Shown here one piece after another: positions 1-12,264 of a stretch of 64,000 nucleotides of DNA. A program made the translations under genes and the position numbers. The first letter of the stretch is position 1; each line of letters begins with the position of its first letter. Source of the DNA: Steromphala cineraria (lineage: Eukaryota; Mollusca; Gastropoda; Trochida; Trochidae); NCBI GenBank assembly GCA_916613615.1, contig OU744725.1, forward strand, positions 14,100,253 through 14,164,252, in the 5' to 3' direction. The notes under the pieces are model-generated. The model did no database searches, was not told the DNA's origin, and saw only the letters and a program-made list of their open reading frames with translations.

Positions 1-1904
1 TACAATGAAAATAGAGATGTTACATATTTTTAGGTTTATTGATATATAAGAGCAATTTGTTATACAGTGTACAGAAGATGTTGTACATTCTTGTGCGCTG
101 TTTAAAACTATTAAACATTATGATATATAAGAGTAATTTGTTATACATAATACTATCACAGTCAAACCATGACATAAATATTTTACCATGCAAAAAAGGT
201 TAAAACTTTCATATGAAGAAACAGTGAGATAGCTTGCTGTTATCTCCCATTTATGGTATGCAATAAAGACAATAATAACAGTAAGTTAACCTAACTTCAT
301 TTTTTTCTAATCCATTTATCACAATCTCTGTCATTGTGATTTTAAACAAAGCCCAGTTGACATTTAAATTGTTGTTTGCTATGTAAAATGTCAACAGTGC
401 AGATGTGAAGAAGATAGCGACCGACAACATTAACCCTGTGTTATGATTCAGTGCTCCCAGCCCTTTGGAAAACTCTTCAAAATATTCATGTTTAAAAACT
501 CTTATCAAATTAATGACATATGTCATATTTTGGAATCAAATAAGGTTTCAATATTAAGGGATGAAGTGTTTTTATTTGAAAGTGGTAAAAGATTTATTTT
601 GCTATGTTTTCAATATGGTTGTTAAGTAATAAACTACTTGTCAAAACTTTCCAAAATAAGGACTTTCATTCAAACCAATGTGTTTTTGATAAACAGTTTT
701 GTCTCCATATCAATGTTTCTTTGTTGTGCATTACTGATTTAATGTGTCTTAATTTTTGCCATATAAGTTAATATAAGATAGAATAAGAGAATTTCTGTAT
801 TAAAAGGGAAAATAATGCAATTTTTTAAGATAGAGAAAGTCAAGATATTCCTGTTCTTCATTTAGGCTATTAATGCATTATATAGAAGAATTCACTTGAA
901 AGTTATTTTATGATCATGAGCATAAATAAAAAATTGATATTTCCCAATAAATATTCTTTTTACATAAATATTTCATTCCTAAAGGATTTTTTTTAAAACT
1001 ACAATATCACAAGAGGAAGCTCATGAATTACAAACTTCAATAACAAGACCATTAAACAGCATTATTACACAACTAACCTCTTTTACTTCCTTTCCACAAT
1101 GTACATTAAACTTTCTTAGCCACTTGGGACTTGTTATCCAAACAAAGAAACTACTAAAGAAATTCTGAAGACAAATCCTAAGCATTTTGACTACATTCTT
1201 CCTGTGAACACATGTCACACCTCCCTACACAGATCACACCGGTAGACTTTCCCTGCCTGCCGAAAGAATTTACAAAATGTGGATTCAACTTGTTCCCAGC
1301 CAACACTCGAGGTGCAATGTTCACTTTTTGAAAAAAATAGGTTGACTCATGTTCCCCTGTACACTTGCTTGCATAGGATATGTTTTGCCATAAAGATATC
1401 ATGGGTTTGACAAAGCACATAAAACCCTCCATTTATCATACAGAGAAAGTCTATCAACATTACAATTGGGGCTTAAATCCTTCTTTTCATGGCTTGACTT
1501 TGTTTTGGTCTCCTATTAATTTTTTTTTATTGGAAGAGAGTTTCAAACATTTATCTTGGATGAAGAGAAAAAAGTTCAATATACTCAAGCAGCTAAATCA
1601 GTTCCATTTGTAATATCTTTAGAAACTATATCTAACATACAACTTACTAATATTTTCAATAAATTTATGATGTTCATCAATATACTGCTTTTTACTTTAC
1701 AAAATAATATTTTAAGAGAGTTTATCAAAGGAGAGAAATCTTTAGTAAACTATCTCTAAAACATCTATCTTATATTTCAGACCTACTATTCTAATTTCAT
1801 TAACAAAAACATTGATTATAATAATGGTTTGTCCTTGGTTTCATACCATTTGAAAAATATCTGATAAGTCATAATTGTCAGAAAAAACAATTGCCAATTG
1901 GCAA
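1..1904. other. AT-rich spacer without a supported gene
   Basis: No exon-like segment with matching splice sites stands out. A short direct repeat, GATATATAAGAG followed by A/T-rich sequence, occurs near 42 and 121. The stretch 1208-1340 reads in codon-like fashion on both strands (LPKEFTKCGFNLFP on plus) but is short and unsupported. Confidence 0.4.
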
Positions 1905-2285
1905 AGAGAAAGTCACTTCTGATAAAGGAAGAAACAAAAACCCTGATGCATTGTGGTAGTACACAATGAGGAAGCTATCATTCAGGAAATATTGTTGTTT
2001 TTAAGAATACCAGACGAAATGCCTTTGTAAGTCTCCGTTCATTGTAAAAAGGTTTGTCTGCAATCGAAACAAACAGAAAGTCACTTCTGATAAAGGAAGA
2101 AACAAAAACCCTGAAACATTGTTGTAGTAGACAATGAGGAAGTTATCATTCAGGAAATATTGTTGTTCTTAAGAATACCAGACGAATGATATTTTCTGAG
2201 TTTCATTCCACAAAGCTCCTACAATTGTTTGTAAGTCTTGATAGATTGGAATCAATGTAAAAAGAATTGTCTGCAATCGATCGTA
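1905..2285. repeat. Two-copy tandem duplication, 168-bp period
   Basis: The block beginning AGTCACTTCTGATAAAGG at 1911 recurs at 2079 with over 90 percent identity through CAGACGAA. The flank TTGTCTGCAATCG is also repeated (2054 and about 2267). The second copy has an extra segment of about 40 bp. Confidence 0.8.
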
Positions 2286-3895
2286 ATTTTAAAACTGCTT
2301 TATGGAATGGGATCTTGCAAACCTAGATTTTCAAAGCTCTCGTATAGGGCTTTGTTGTAAATATTGTATTACATTAACATTGACTTTCAATTATCTTAGC
2401 ATTAAGAAGACTTCGAAAATCTAGGTTTAGTCTTTTTGAGTTATGAGCATACAAAGATAACTAGTAAAGAAATCTTTATCTTAAATAAGAAAGAATTTAT
2501 AGAGATATTCAGAAATTAATCTATATGCAAGTTTACTTTGGAACTGCTGTGCTCAATATTGTCTCCAATAAAGACGTAATTATGACGTAAAAAAAACGTA
2601 TATTTAGTCACAAATTGATTTTGCTTAAACTTATTAATGTGTCCAAAAATAATAATTATTTTATAAAATCATCTTAAAAAGAGATTAAGAATTTTAAAAT
2701 TAATCTCAACAGTTAAAAGAATGCATTTTGTTAGAAAATCAAATAATGTTCATATCAAATTAGAAAATAAAACATGTTGCAGATTAAAGAGAACAATTCA
2801 GTAGACAAAACATATTCAATAAAGTATCAAAATCAATACTTAATACATTTTCATTCATTGAAATTTTACAATATCACAATGACCCAAAATAATCATATAA
2901 ACTATTTGCTACAGTTGAAATTGATGGCAGACCCGAAACAATTAACGAAAAACACAAGAATTCAATTCAATATAAATTTGATAAGATTCGCCCATCTTTA
3001 AATACAATACACATTTCAAAGAATTCTAGCGGAGGATGTTATTATCAACAATACGGTATTAATTAACGGTTGATGAAAATATATTAATCGACATTTAAAT
3101 ACATTTAAAAAATAGACATGTACCAATATTTCAAAAGACGTTAATCAAACGCTTGAAACAGTAGTCAATCGATTTTCTCCCCACTAAACTGTAAAGATTT
3201 TTTAATTAAATTGTTTCAAAGCCGGGGGAACATAACGGATTCACGCTATGTGCGTTGTGGAACCCCCGAATCGGGGATCTGGTGAAATGGAAATATCGAA
3301 ACTGATAATCGACCAGGTGGGAGAAGAGACAAAGGTGTATTTTCTCTAACGTGGAAGAATATGTACCTTAAAACCGATCTGCTATCCTCCTAAGCGTTCG
3401 GCGAGGCAGGGTGAATCCTCCAACAGCTTGTGGCGAAAGCAGACGAGAATTGGGGATTATAAATAACCACAGTGAGTGAAAGAGCGCGCGCATCTCATGA
3501 CGTCACAAGGAGAGTCCGTAGTGATTATCCATGGCAATGCAAATCTTAATTTCCCTCTAATATTTCCCCTTGTGGTATATCTTCTAAATAGAAAAACCCT
3601 GTCAGCATTTTTTTATTTTTAAATGCATCTTATTTGTATTTGATAATTATCTGTCAAAGTTTAATTTTATTTGCCGAGGTTTTAAAACTATATTTTCATT
3701 ACCTAACTTCCATAAAAATACAAAATATCATTATTATATTTTTCTTGTTTAATGATTTTTAATTGGTAATCACCACTTGAAATGGTTCAGCTTCATATCC
3801 AGTATAATATTAAGCAGGCCTATAAGAAAAGCTTTTTTTTATGTTATGAAGTGGCAGCGAAGTTGTTGCCATCAACCACAGTAGTTGATTTTGGT
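2286..3895. other. Non-coding stretch, with a GC-richer block at 3190-3545
   Basis: 2286-3190 and 3546-3895 are AT-rich and hold nothing I can name. 3190-3545 is clearly richer in G, C and CpG and carries core-promoter-type words (separate entry). Confidence 0.4.
3458..3544. promoter_or_regulatory. Candidate promoter or enhancer block: TATA, CRE and octamer words
   Basis: TATAAATA at 3458-3465, a full palindromic CRE (TGACGTCA) at 3498-3505 and the octamer ATGCAAAT at 3537-3544 lie within 90 bp, at the end of a GC-richer block. The arrangement suits a promoter or enhancer whose gene lies outside or was not recognised. No first exon could be assigned on either strand. Confidence 0.3.
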
Positions 3896-4380
3896 AAAAT
3901 AATTTGACTTCATTGTTTTCGACCTCATGAGAACATACATATACTTAATTTTTTATGAGCTGACTGCACTGTATTCGACGTTTTTCAATACCAAAATACT
4001 TTACATGCTTACAAATTCATCACTGACTCTATTGTTTTCGACGGCCTGAGAACATACACTTCATTTTTTACCACTGAATGACTTCACTGTAATCGACGTT
4101 TCTCAATACCAAAAGAGTTTAAATGCTTGCATATTCTACACTGACTTTATTGTTTTCGACTGCCTGAGATCATACACTTCATTTTTATCTCAGGCTTCAT
4201 TGAACTCAGTCTAAGTAAACCTAGCCTCAATATTATCCGTTTCACTCTTAGTAATAGGAGTGAAACGGATAATATTGAGGCTAGGTTTACTTAGACTGCA
4301 TTGAACTCGACGTTTCTGAGATATGTTTGTTCATCGCTGACTTCATCGATTCGATGTTTCTTAATGTATGCTAACATATT
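3896..4380. repeat. Degenerate flank of the tandem array
   Basis: There are long, diverged units carrying the same core TTCGACG as the array to the right (near 3916, 3975, 4035, 4092, 4153 and 4308). Each is separated by about 60 bp and has the words CTGAGAACATACACTTCATTTTT between cores. They look like an older, unhomogenised form of the array. Confidence 0.6.
4198..4308. mobile_element. Perfect 41-bp-arm palindrome with target-site duplication
   Basis: Arms 4207-4247 and 4258-4298 are exact reverse complements, separated by a 10-nt loop. The direct repeat CATTGAACT flanks the palindrome at 4198-4206 and 4299-4307, the mark of an insertion. There is no coding capacity. The class is unknown; a 9-bp duplication would suit several DNA-transposon types. 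Confidence 0.75.
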
Positions 4381-5815
4381 AATCACTCACTTTATTCGAC
4401 GTTTCTTTAAATATGCTTACTCTTTATACCTCACTTTATTCGTCGTTTCTTGAAATATGCTTACTCTTAATCACTCATTTTATTCGACGTTTCTTGAAAT
4501 ATGCTTACTCTTAATCACTCATTTTATTCGACGTTTCTGAACATATGCTTTTTCTTTATCACTCACTTTATTCGATGTTTCTTGACATATGCTTACTCTT
4601 TATCACTCACTTCATTCGACGTTTCTTGACATATGCTTATTCTTTATCACTCACTTCATTCGACGTTTCTTGACATATGCTTACTCTTTATATACCTCAC
4701 TTCATTCGACGTTTCTTAACATATGCTTATTCTTTATACCTCACTTCATTCGACGTTTCTTGAAATATGCTAACTCTTTATCACTCACTTTATTCGACGT
4801 TTCTTGAAATATGCTTAATTTATATACCTCACTTCATTCGACGTTTCTTGAAATATGCTTACTCTTTATGCCTCACTTCATTCGACGTTTCTTGAAATAT
4901 GCTTAATTTATATACCTCACTTCATTCGACGTTTCTTGACATATGCTTACTCTTTATGCCTCACTTCATTCGACGTTTCTTGAAATATGCTTACTCTTTA
5001 TCACTCACTTCATTCGACGTTTCTTGAAATATGCTTAATTTATATACCTCACTTCATTCGACGTTTCTTAACATATGTTTCCTCTTTATCACTCACTTTA
5101 TTCGACGTTTCTTGACATATGCTTACTCTTTATACCTCACTTCATTCGACGTTTCTTTAAATATGCTTACTTTATATACCTCACTTCATTCGACGTTTCT
5201 TAACATATGCTTATTCTTTATACCTAACTTCATTCGACGTTTCTTGAAATATGCTTACTCTTTATGCCTCACTTCATTCGACGTTTCTTGAAATATGCTT
5301 ACTTTATATACCTCACTTAATTCGACGTTTCTTGACATATGCTTACTCTTTATGCCTCACTTCATTCGACGTTTCTTGAAATATGCTAACTCTTTATCAC
5401 TCACTTTATTCGACGTTTCTTGAAATATGCTTAATTTATATACCTCACTTAATTCGACGTTTCTTGACATATGCTTACTCTTTATGCCTCACTTCATTCG
5501 ACGTTTCTTGAAATATGCTTACTTTATATACACTCACTTCATTCGACGTTTCTTGACATATGCTTACTCTTTATCACTCACTCCATTCGATGTGTCTTGA
5601 AATATGCTTACTTTATATACCTCACTCCATTCGACGTTTCTTAACATATGTTTCCTCTTTATCACTCACTTTATTCGACGTTTCTTGACATATGCTTACT
5701 CTTTATACCTCACTTCATTCGACGTTTCTTGAAATATGCTTACTTTATATACCTCACTTTATTCGACGTTTCTTAACATATGCTTATTCTTTATCACTCA
5801 CTTTATTCGACGTTT
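4381..5815. repeat. Tandem array, about 32 copies of a 44-48-bp unit
   Basis: The unit core is CATTCGACGTTTCTTGA followed by CATATGCTTACTCTTTAT. Units differ by recurring variants: GACATATG versus GAAATATG, TATACCTC versus CACTC, and CATTCG versus TATTCG. Because the period is often near a multiple of three, open frames run through it; these are not genes. No unique spacers separate units, so it is a minisatellite. Confidence 0.9.
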
Positions 5816-6689
5816 GATGTTGTTTTATTTCTAATGTGGTTGCAGGTACCATTGTTATGCAGACAATATATATCTGTATTATTTTAACACTATTTGAAAA
5901 TTTAAACTTATCATATGTAAGTACATATATATATATATATGCTACGCTAATAAACTATATCTGTCTGTCTATCTGTCTGTCTGTCTGTCTTTTTTATTCC
6001 CGCATAGATTTTCGAATCGACGGAAAAATACAAAAACATATACAAAGCATTCTTCAAAAGAGGCATATCATTTTTTAAACGTTGAAAACGTAATCAAATG
6101 TAGCCTATATAACCTAATGATGGAAGGTATATTTAGTCTGAAGATGCATCTATTGCTCTATACATATACATTCACAGCTTGTCGTTCTCTAATCACGAGT
6201 TCGCATGCACTTATAACAAATCACCCATTTATTTTAATATAATTTTTTAAATATTCAAAGCTACGTGTATGATAGTTTGACGATGTAGGGTGAGATACCT
6301 AAACACAAGCTTTGTTTGACAAAACAGGGTCTGGTCGCCCGTCCAACCTGTGCATATTAATGTTGTTTGGGACATTGGCTGGGAAACTAAAACTCAGGTT
6401 AAACCTTATCTTCGTGTGCTTGTTCGTAAAACGTTTATCAAGTTAAATGCGAGCCTATTTTTTGCTTCTGTTGCTAGACGTAGCTGATCAGAGCCTGTAC
6501 AGCTCGTTAATTGCTATCTTGTTTCATCCATGAAACATTTTCTTTCCAAATAGAGTTGTTTCATTAATATTTTAAAGCCTAGACATTTTACACATTTCTC
6601 GTAAATACCTTACTAGTATTTTGTTTGAAGCTTTATAGATGAATAGATTGTTGTGTCGATACACCGGTGCATGGTTTCATGTATTGTTT
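5816..6689. other. Spacer with short microsatellites
   Basis: (AT)n at about 5927-5940 and (CTGT)n at about 5960-5990. Nothing else is recognised. Confidence 0.5.
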
Positions 6690-7000
6690 ATTTATGTTTA
6701 TTAATTAACTATCAATGATATGGCAAAACTCATTCTATACGGTCATGACTATAAGATTCGGCAACTGGACCAATACAGGTAAGCTTGGCCAATACAGGCA
6801 AAAAGATATATGACGGTTCACCAATCTCATTCATAATTTTGATTTCGAAAAATACGAACTCTCTCATTTTTGTGCGAGTAAATCACGAAAAAGATAATTA
6901 ATGAAAATGTCATTATTCAAGTTTTTCCGTATTGACCTAGTTACAGGTCCGAGGTCTGCTGTATTTGCCCGAGGCGAAGCCGAGGGCCAGCACTTCAGAC
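6690..7000. repeat. Dispersed foldback-type repeat, copy 1
   Basis: It begins near ATTAACTATCAATGATATGG and ends near GCCCGAGGCGAAGCCGAGGG. It matches, in inverted orientation for its AT-rich part, the element at 60344-60665, including the words AGTTACAGGTCCGAGGTCTG and CCAATCTCATT. It is non-coding. Confidence 0.6.
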
Positions 7001-8783
7001 CTTTGACCTGTATATAGTTTAATTCCTACTTCAAAATCACTAAGTGACAATATTCTAATAGATATTATGCTTTTGCATACACAAGTAAAATAAATTCCAT
7101 TCCCATGATAGTATTTACATAGTGAGTAAAAACACGTGTATGTAAATTTACATATACATGACCTCGGGAGGTCATGTAAATTTGCTCCTAGTGCAAAAAT
7201 ACTCATGTATGTAATTGCTTTCTCATTCCAGTTTAACACACTCCAAATACATTTACATACGTAAGTACATTTAATCATATACGTAAATTCGTGCGTAAGA
7301 AAATGGCCTATTAGGAGGTGTATTTTTTAAAGTAATATTTCAAATACTTCAAATATTTAAAATATCAACAAGTTGCTGTACAGTAATATCATTAAGCACT
7401 CTTGTTATGAAAACTTAATTTCCGAGTCTGAGACCCAAGCATGCGCCCGTAACTCGGTGAGCTATCGTACACGGAATCAGCGGTGATCTGTCAGGGGTGA
7501 TTTCCTGGAGTTTTCTGGAGCAGACCGGGTGAAATATCCGAGGGGAGGCAACATTCAATTTACTCTGTATAATTAATCTTGATGGAACAAAGGTCACCCG
7601 GTTCTTGAGGCCAACTGTGTCGCTCTTTCTATGTAGAAAAAACAACTTCAGCGTAATTAAATGTGAAATTGAGTTGTGTTCCTGAAATATGTACCTTCCA
7701 TTGTTAACAAGTTGCGGCTTTATTCTAAATCTGTGTGGTTTTGAAGAATAACATTTTTTAACTTATCTATTTAATTTTTTTTCTGTTATGCTAAGGCTAT
7801 TTGTAATTTGTAATTAATAGGACCTGTTCTTGTACTTGGAAAGTTTGATAACATGATGGCGCCCTTTCAGAATAATTTTTCTCAAACCACTCGTGTAAGG
7901 TGAATTGAAGTGGTTTAGAAAAAAATAAACACTGCTATCAAAAGCAATTAATTTGATCATGACAGCAAGTAAATTTACTGGGAGAAAGCATGTAAAACCA
8001 ACTGGCCTTCATGTTAAAGTGAAACCTGTTGAAGCGGTAGGAATCCGGAAATGGCAGCTTTAGATATTACAGTTTCCAAAATAACGTTTGACTACCTGAC
8101 AGGCGCCTCCTGTTCATATTAAAAGACTTTGAATTGCTTTAAAATGTTGCTTTCCCTCAACAATCGATTCTTCTTTATCAGATAACGTAATTGTATTAAT
8201 TTAATTTCAACTCAACAAAGTTGGTTAATTAATTGATAACGAAGTCAGTTGCTGTAAATGAAAGAGCTAGTGAAACCGTGTCATATACAACTAATTTCTT
8301 ATCTAAAGTTGAAACAACTGTCACGCACAAAAAAGAAGAAGATTCAAACCATGATTGCAGCATTTGAAGTCAATGATCTACACTTTTTAACTTATAAAAC
8401 GTGAGAACAAACAACCCGAAGGCACAACACTTAAGAAAGATTACAAAGAAATTTCGACTCTTCGTGTTACGGTATATCAGAGCCCATCACCGTACTGATG
8501 AAATGTCTATGATCGGTGCAAAGATTTGGCACCAGTTTTAAAGAAGCTCGCATCCAGTCCGATTGCTATTAAGATAACACCTGATGGATAACTGATGAGT
8601 GATAACTGGAAATAACAAAGGTATATAGCTACACCGCAGAATATGATTATTCCTTGTAGACAGGGCCCAGCTGCATTCTGGTCTTCTAGACTACCTCAGT
8701 CTCTTCAACGCAAATTATTAATATTTTTGATTAATATTATGATAACAATAAGGATAAAACCTCTTGTATATAGAAAAACGCCA
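7001..8783. other. Spacer, nothing firm
   Basis: An open frame on the minus strand near 7415-7645 overlaps a weakly tRNA-SINE-like word (GATAGCTCACCGAG on minus) and is not supported as a gene. The rest is AT-rich unique sequence. Confidence 0.35.
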
Positions 8784-8960
8784 GTTTGATGAAACTCGGC
8801 CTAGTTCCGAGGAATAAAAGATTCATAATATGAGATATGAAAACCTCTGCACTTGAGCTCAGCGGAGAGGACTCCTATCGAAATGGCAAGTTCGATTCTC
8901 GATAAAGTATATATTTTAAAACTTTTATTCCTCGGAACTATAGGCCGATTTTAATCAGAC
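8784..8960. mobile_element. Foldback element with tRNA-like centre
   Basis: Arms of about 36 bp (8784-8820 and 8922-8960) share AGTTCCGAGGAATAAAAG in inverted orientation. Between them, 8850-8902 carries pol III A-box-like (GAGCTCAGCGGAGAGG) and B-box-like (AAGTTCGATTCTC) words at roughly tRNA spacing. A full cloverleaf cannot be drawn by eye, so this is a tRNA-derived remnant at best. Confidence 0.4.
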
Positions 8961-8982
8961 TCTTCGATCACCGTTCTAGTTC

Positions 8983-9002
8983 AGGTAGGTAGGTAGGTAG
9001 GT
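8983..9002. repeat. (AGGT)n microsatellite
   Basis: Five AGGT units lie in tandem just right of the foldback element. Confidence 0.8.
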
Positions 9003-9460
9003 GGAATTTAAGGGCGACGTTGGGCCAACAAATGACCTATATGCGCCCGGCATTAAAAAGGATTAAAAGATTAGATAATAATTATACCAGAGGTTAAAAA
9101 AGATTCATATGCAGTCATATTTGCCCGTATTGCATACGTAATCTAAAAGGGCTCTTTAAATGTCACCATGTTCTAGTTCAAATGTAAAGCCGGGTTTCCT
9201 CCCATTGATGTGACGTTTCTATTCAAGTTCAACGCCACCTGTGTAACAAGTACAATAAATGATATAGGCAATATTTCTCCCTTTTTTCAAAATCTTTGCG
9301 TTAGAGATACCATAATTTCTTCTGTTAAATCAAATATCGTCAAAAATGCATTGTGTTTATATACCATGTTTCACAGAAGTTACTGCCGAAGAAACATTAA
9401 TTGTTTAGACCAATTTCGGACGTCTTTCCCCATAAAAACATTTATGTCATTTCTTTTACA

Positions 9461-9757
9461 GGAAAGAGACAGTAGCACGTTTTTGGGGGAATATAGGGTG
9501 ATGTCAGGAAAATTGAAAGACAATGTAATCAAATATATGTTTTAAAGTTCAGCCATGCGATTCCTTTTTCTTTCACAAAATGAACTAAACTTGTCCACCA
9601 ATGGATTTTACGATTTGTTCTCTGACTATGGATGATTGGTTTGTGTAATGAGATGTTTGACACTGTCCAAAAAATACATAAAGCATTAACTTACAATTAT
9701 CAGTGAAATAAAATTAAAATGTAAAATTTTCTAAAAACGTGCTACTGCCCCTTTAAA
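9461..9757 (-). mobile_element. TTAA-type MITE, family A, inverted copy
   Basis: The right end reads CGTGCTACTGCCCCTTTAA and the left end GACAGTAGCACGTTTTT. The interior matches the copies at 23553 and 33130 in reverse orientation (CTGACATCACC, AATCGCATGG and TGTCCAAAA equivalents). The left terminus has mutated from GGGGCAG. It is non-autonomous. Confidence 0.8.
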
Positions 9758-11065
9758 GGCCATCTTGATCTTTGAATTAGAAGCACAGGTGAAATTGTCG
9801 TATGGTCTATAATACATTAATACAAACAACAACGAAGAGTTCTTTTAGATATACCTATTAAATGACGATTGTTTGTGGGTTTTTTTTTTAAAAATAGTTC
9901 CTATAAATTTCTATATATTTCTATTTATAAATATATTTGCCGGGCTACCCGGGTAAATATGACAATTGGTTGATATAACTTTTCATCCAGGATTTGAGTT
10001 CATATGTTGGCGCAGCGGTAACCAAACAGTTTTGTGAAATACGACAATCCCCTTTCTTTGTTTTCTGTTCCTTGGTGTACGCATGCAAGGATATGCGTTC
10101 CAAGGTGGAAGAATGAGGAACCATCATTATTGGAACAAGAGTCACCAGATGATGAAAAACCCCACCAGTCCCCCATAAATAAGAAAACCAACTTAATCGC
10201 AATAATAAATATGCGAGTAAGATGGAAATTCCAAAAGGCATCTGCACATGTTTATTGATCAAAATATAAAGTTACATTGAGTAAGGTCTTAAAGTTTCTG
10301 AGTTCTGCTCTGGAAAACGTATTCTGAGTAACGCTTCCATTGACTTAAACTAACAATAACAAAATCCCAAGAATTTGAAAACCAACAAAAAGCACATGTT
10401 CACATGCTGACTAGTTCACGTACCAAGATTCATTGAGCTTGGTCTTAAAAGTTGAGTTCTCTTTCGTAAACAAATTACCGACGGATGGTCAGACGGTAAT
10501 TGATTCCGCTGTGATAAAAATATGTCAATAATTTTATCGAGATTTGTGTTCCGAAGTCACGTTGACGAAATAGTACAAATTTACAGTTAAAAACTTTGTT
10601 TATTCGCAAAAATCATGACAATTATTGTTGCATTCAGAAAGCAATATATGACCTGTCTTCTACAGGCCATTCTCAAGAATGTCTTCAGGCAAGAACCATA
10701 TCAAAGTTAGTAATACTTGGGTGAAAAATGCATTATATTACAATAGTCGTGTAAAACAAAGTCAATAGTTTACATCTCTCCGCTCCAGAAATATACATGT
10801 GCATACTTATTAACCACTAAAACTCGCTGTGCCGGAGTGGCAGGCGATAACAACATTTATTTCATGGTCGCCGAGGCAGATAAAAACCCGCTGTGCAAAA
10901 TGATTGGCTCGGTTGGGCTCGTGTGAATGAAGGGCACAGAAAGAAACCGAAGCTAAATGAAACTAGAAAGCTCGGCACATGTTTACAATCCTTTGTGAAA
11001 AAGCAGTCATTTAATAGTTCTTAACATGCAGAAACATATGCAAAACGTATCCGATTTCTATCTAC
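9758..11065. other. Spacer, no gene supported
   Basis: Unique AT-rich sequence. 10800-11000 is somewhat GC-richer, with an inverted CCAAT word, and may belong with the small ORF that follows. Confidence 0.35.
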
Positions 11066-11185
11066 ATGGCAGTCGCAAAAAGGAAGGAATATTTGATGGA
11101 TTCCGGTCTCGCTTTTTCCGGAGTGGAGGGCTTCGGGGTGAATATTGCGACGCTCGAAAGAGAATCAACCGAAGGCGCTTTTTGA
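11066..11185 (+). CDS. Possible 39-codon small ORF
   Basis: An ATG-to-TGA frame with balanced composition (MAVAKRKEYL, then GLAFSGVEGFGVNIATLE) lies in a GC-richer patch. It follows a block (10800-11000) containing an inverted CCAAT motif (GATTGGCTCG). A longer overlapping frame from 11026 also exists and has a more basic, less protein-like composition. No splice donor follows in frame. The family is unknown, and it may be chance or part of a 5' UTR. Confidence 0.2.
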   Translation: MAVAKRKEYLMDSGLAFSGVEGFGVNIATLERESTEGAF

Positions 11186-12149
11186 AATTAAACGAATTCC
11201 TTCTCATACATTAGGAGACATTGTTTCACATCATAAGTATCTTCTTACATAAGTTTCCTTTAAAAGAAACAACTTTGGTCAGGGGTTGCCTTCATTGTGA
11301 GATTTTCTTGGTTTGTTTTCGTATAAATGGTAAATAATAATATTGTACAGAAATTAATAACGCGTGAATTTGTAAAGACATGTTTTTTCAACAATTGGCG
11401 TCGTTTCTGGTAAAACTGAAACATTTGAGAAGGACAATTTCCTATGCAAAAACAAATAGCTTCATAGACATCCGTTACTTTTTAATTTCTAGAGCCGTTT
11501 AAGGCTTTTGCTAATGCTATACCTAAAATATGAATAGGCCTATTTCAATCATCCACGTTTGTGTAGACATTAAGAAAAATGTTTAGCTTAGAATTTATTT
11601 TCTAATTATGTTAATGATACTGATATAACATTAAGCATTTAAGCTTTGTTAAACAAAAGTTTACATCTAAAAATTGGAAAATACACCTTTTATTACTCTG
11701 AATGTTTCTGTTCGTTTGAAGCACACACCCACTTTCTTTTACGTGAAACGCACATAAAATCATTCGCCCTTTAGCATGAACTTAGACTATTCAGAACTTT
11801 AACGTGATATATGGCTGGGATATATTAATAAGAATGTACGTGTTAACATATTCATTAAACTATGTATTGTGAGAGAATGATTGTTTGACAGGGGAAGGTT
11901 AAGAAGCGATAGGGAGGTTTAGTGGGTATTGGTTACAGATGAAGGGGTGGGCGCGACTAACGACGGGGGCGGGGGCGGGGTGGATGAAACCAGAGTCGGA
12001 GAAGTTGACATACCGACTCCCATCGTGACAGAGCTTGTACCCCAGTCTGCTCCCTGAAGCACCGACACACATACACACGTGGATTCAATAGTTTGGTCCT
12101 CAACTGTCGGCGAGAGACTTGCCTCACCCATTCACGGGAGTGCGCTGTG

Positions 12150-12264
12150 TCAGACAGGCCCAGCTCGTGCGTCAAGTCGGTGTATTTGTGGGATAAGATC
12201 GGCCCGGGTAATGCCAGACAGCTCTAATAATTCATGTAAGCGTTCTAACCTTTGTCGAGCCAAG
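12150..12264 (-). CDS. Coding-like orphan segment, possible last exon on the minus strand
   Basis: After an acceptor-like AG at 12265-12266 the minus strand reads 37 codons with a clear amphipathic-helix pattern (RQRLERLHELLELSGI, then TRADLIPQIHRLDA) up to TGA at 12150-12152. A TAA lies just upstream in the same frame, as expected for intron. Beyond the first TGA, the same frame meets a second TGA five codons later. It then stays open to 11919 with a Pro/Ser/Thr-rich stretch (VSSTPPPPPSLVAPTP). No partner exons were found. It could be a terminal exon, a decayed gene or chance. Confidence 0.25.

Noticed and set aside
4381..5815. CRISPR-like regular repeat array
   Set aside because: Units abut with no unique spacers, vary internally and lie in a eukaryotic intergenic region; it is a minisatellite.
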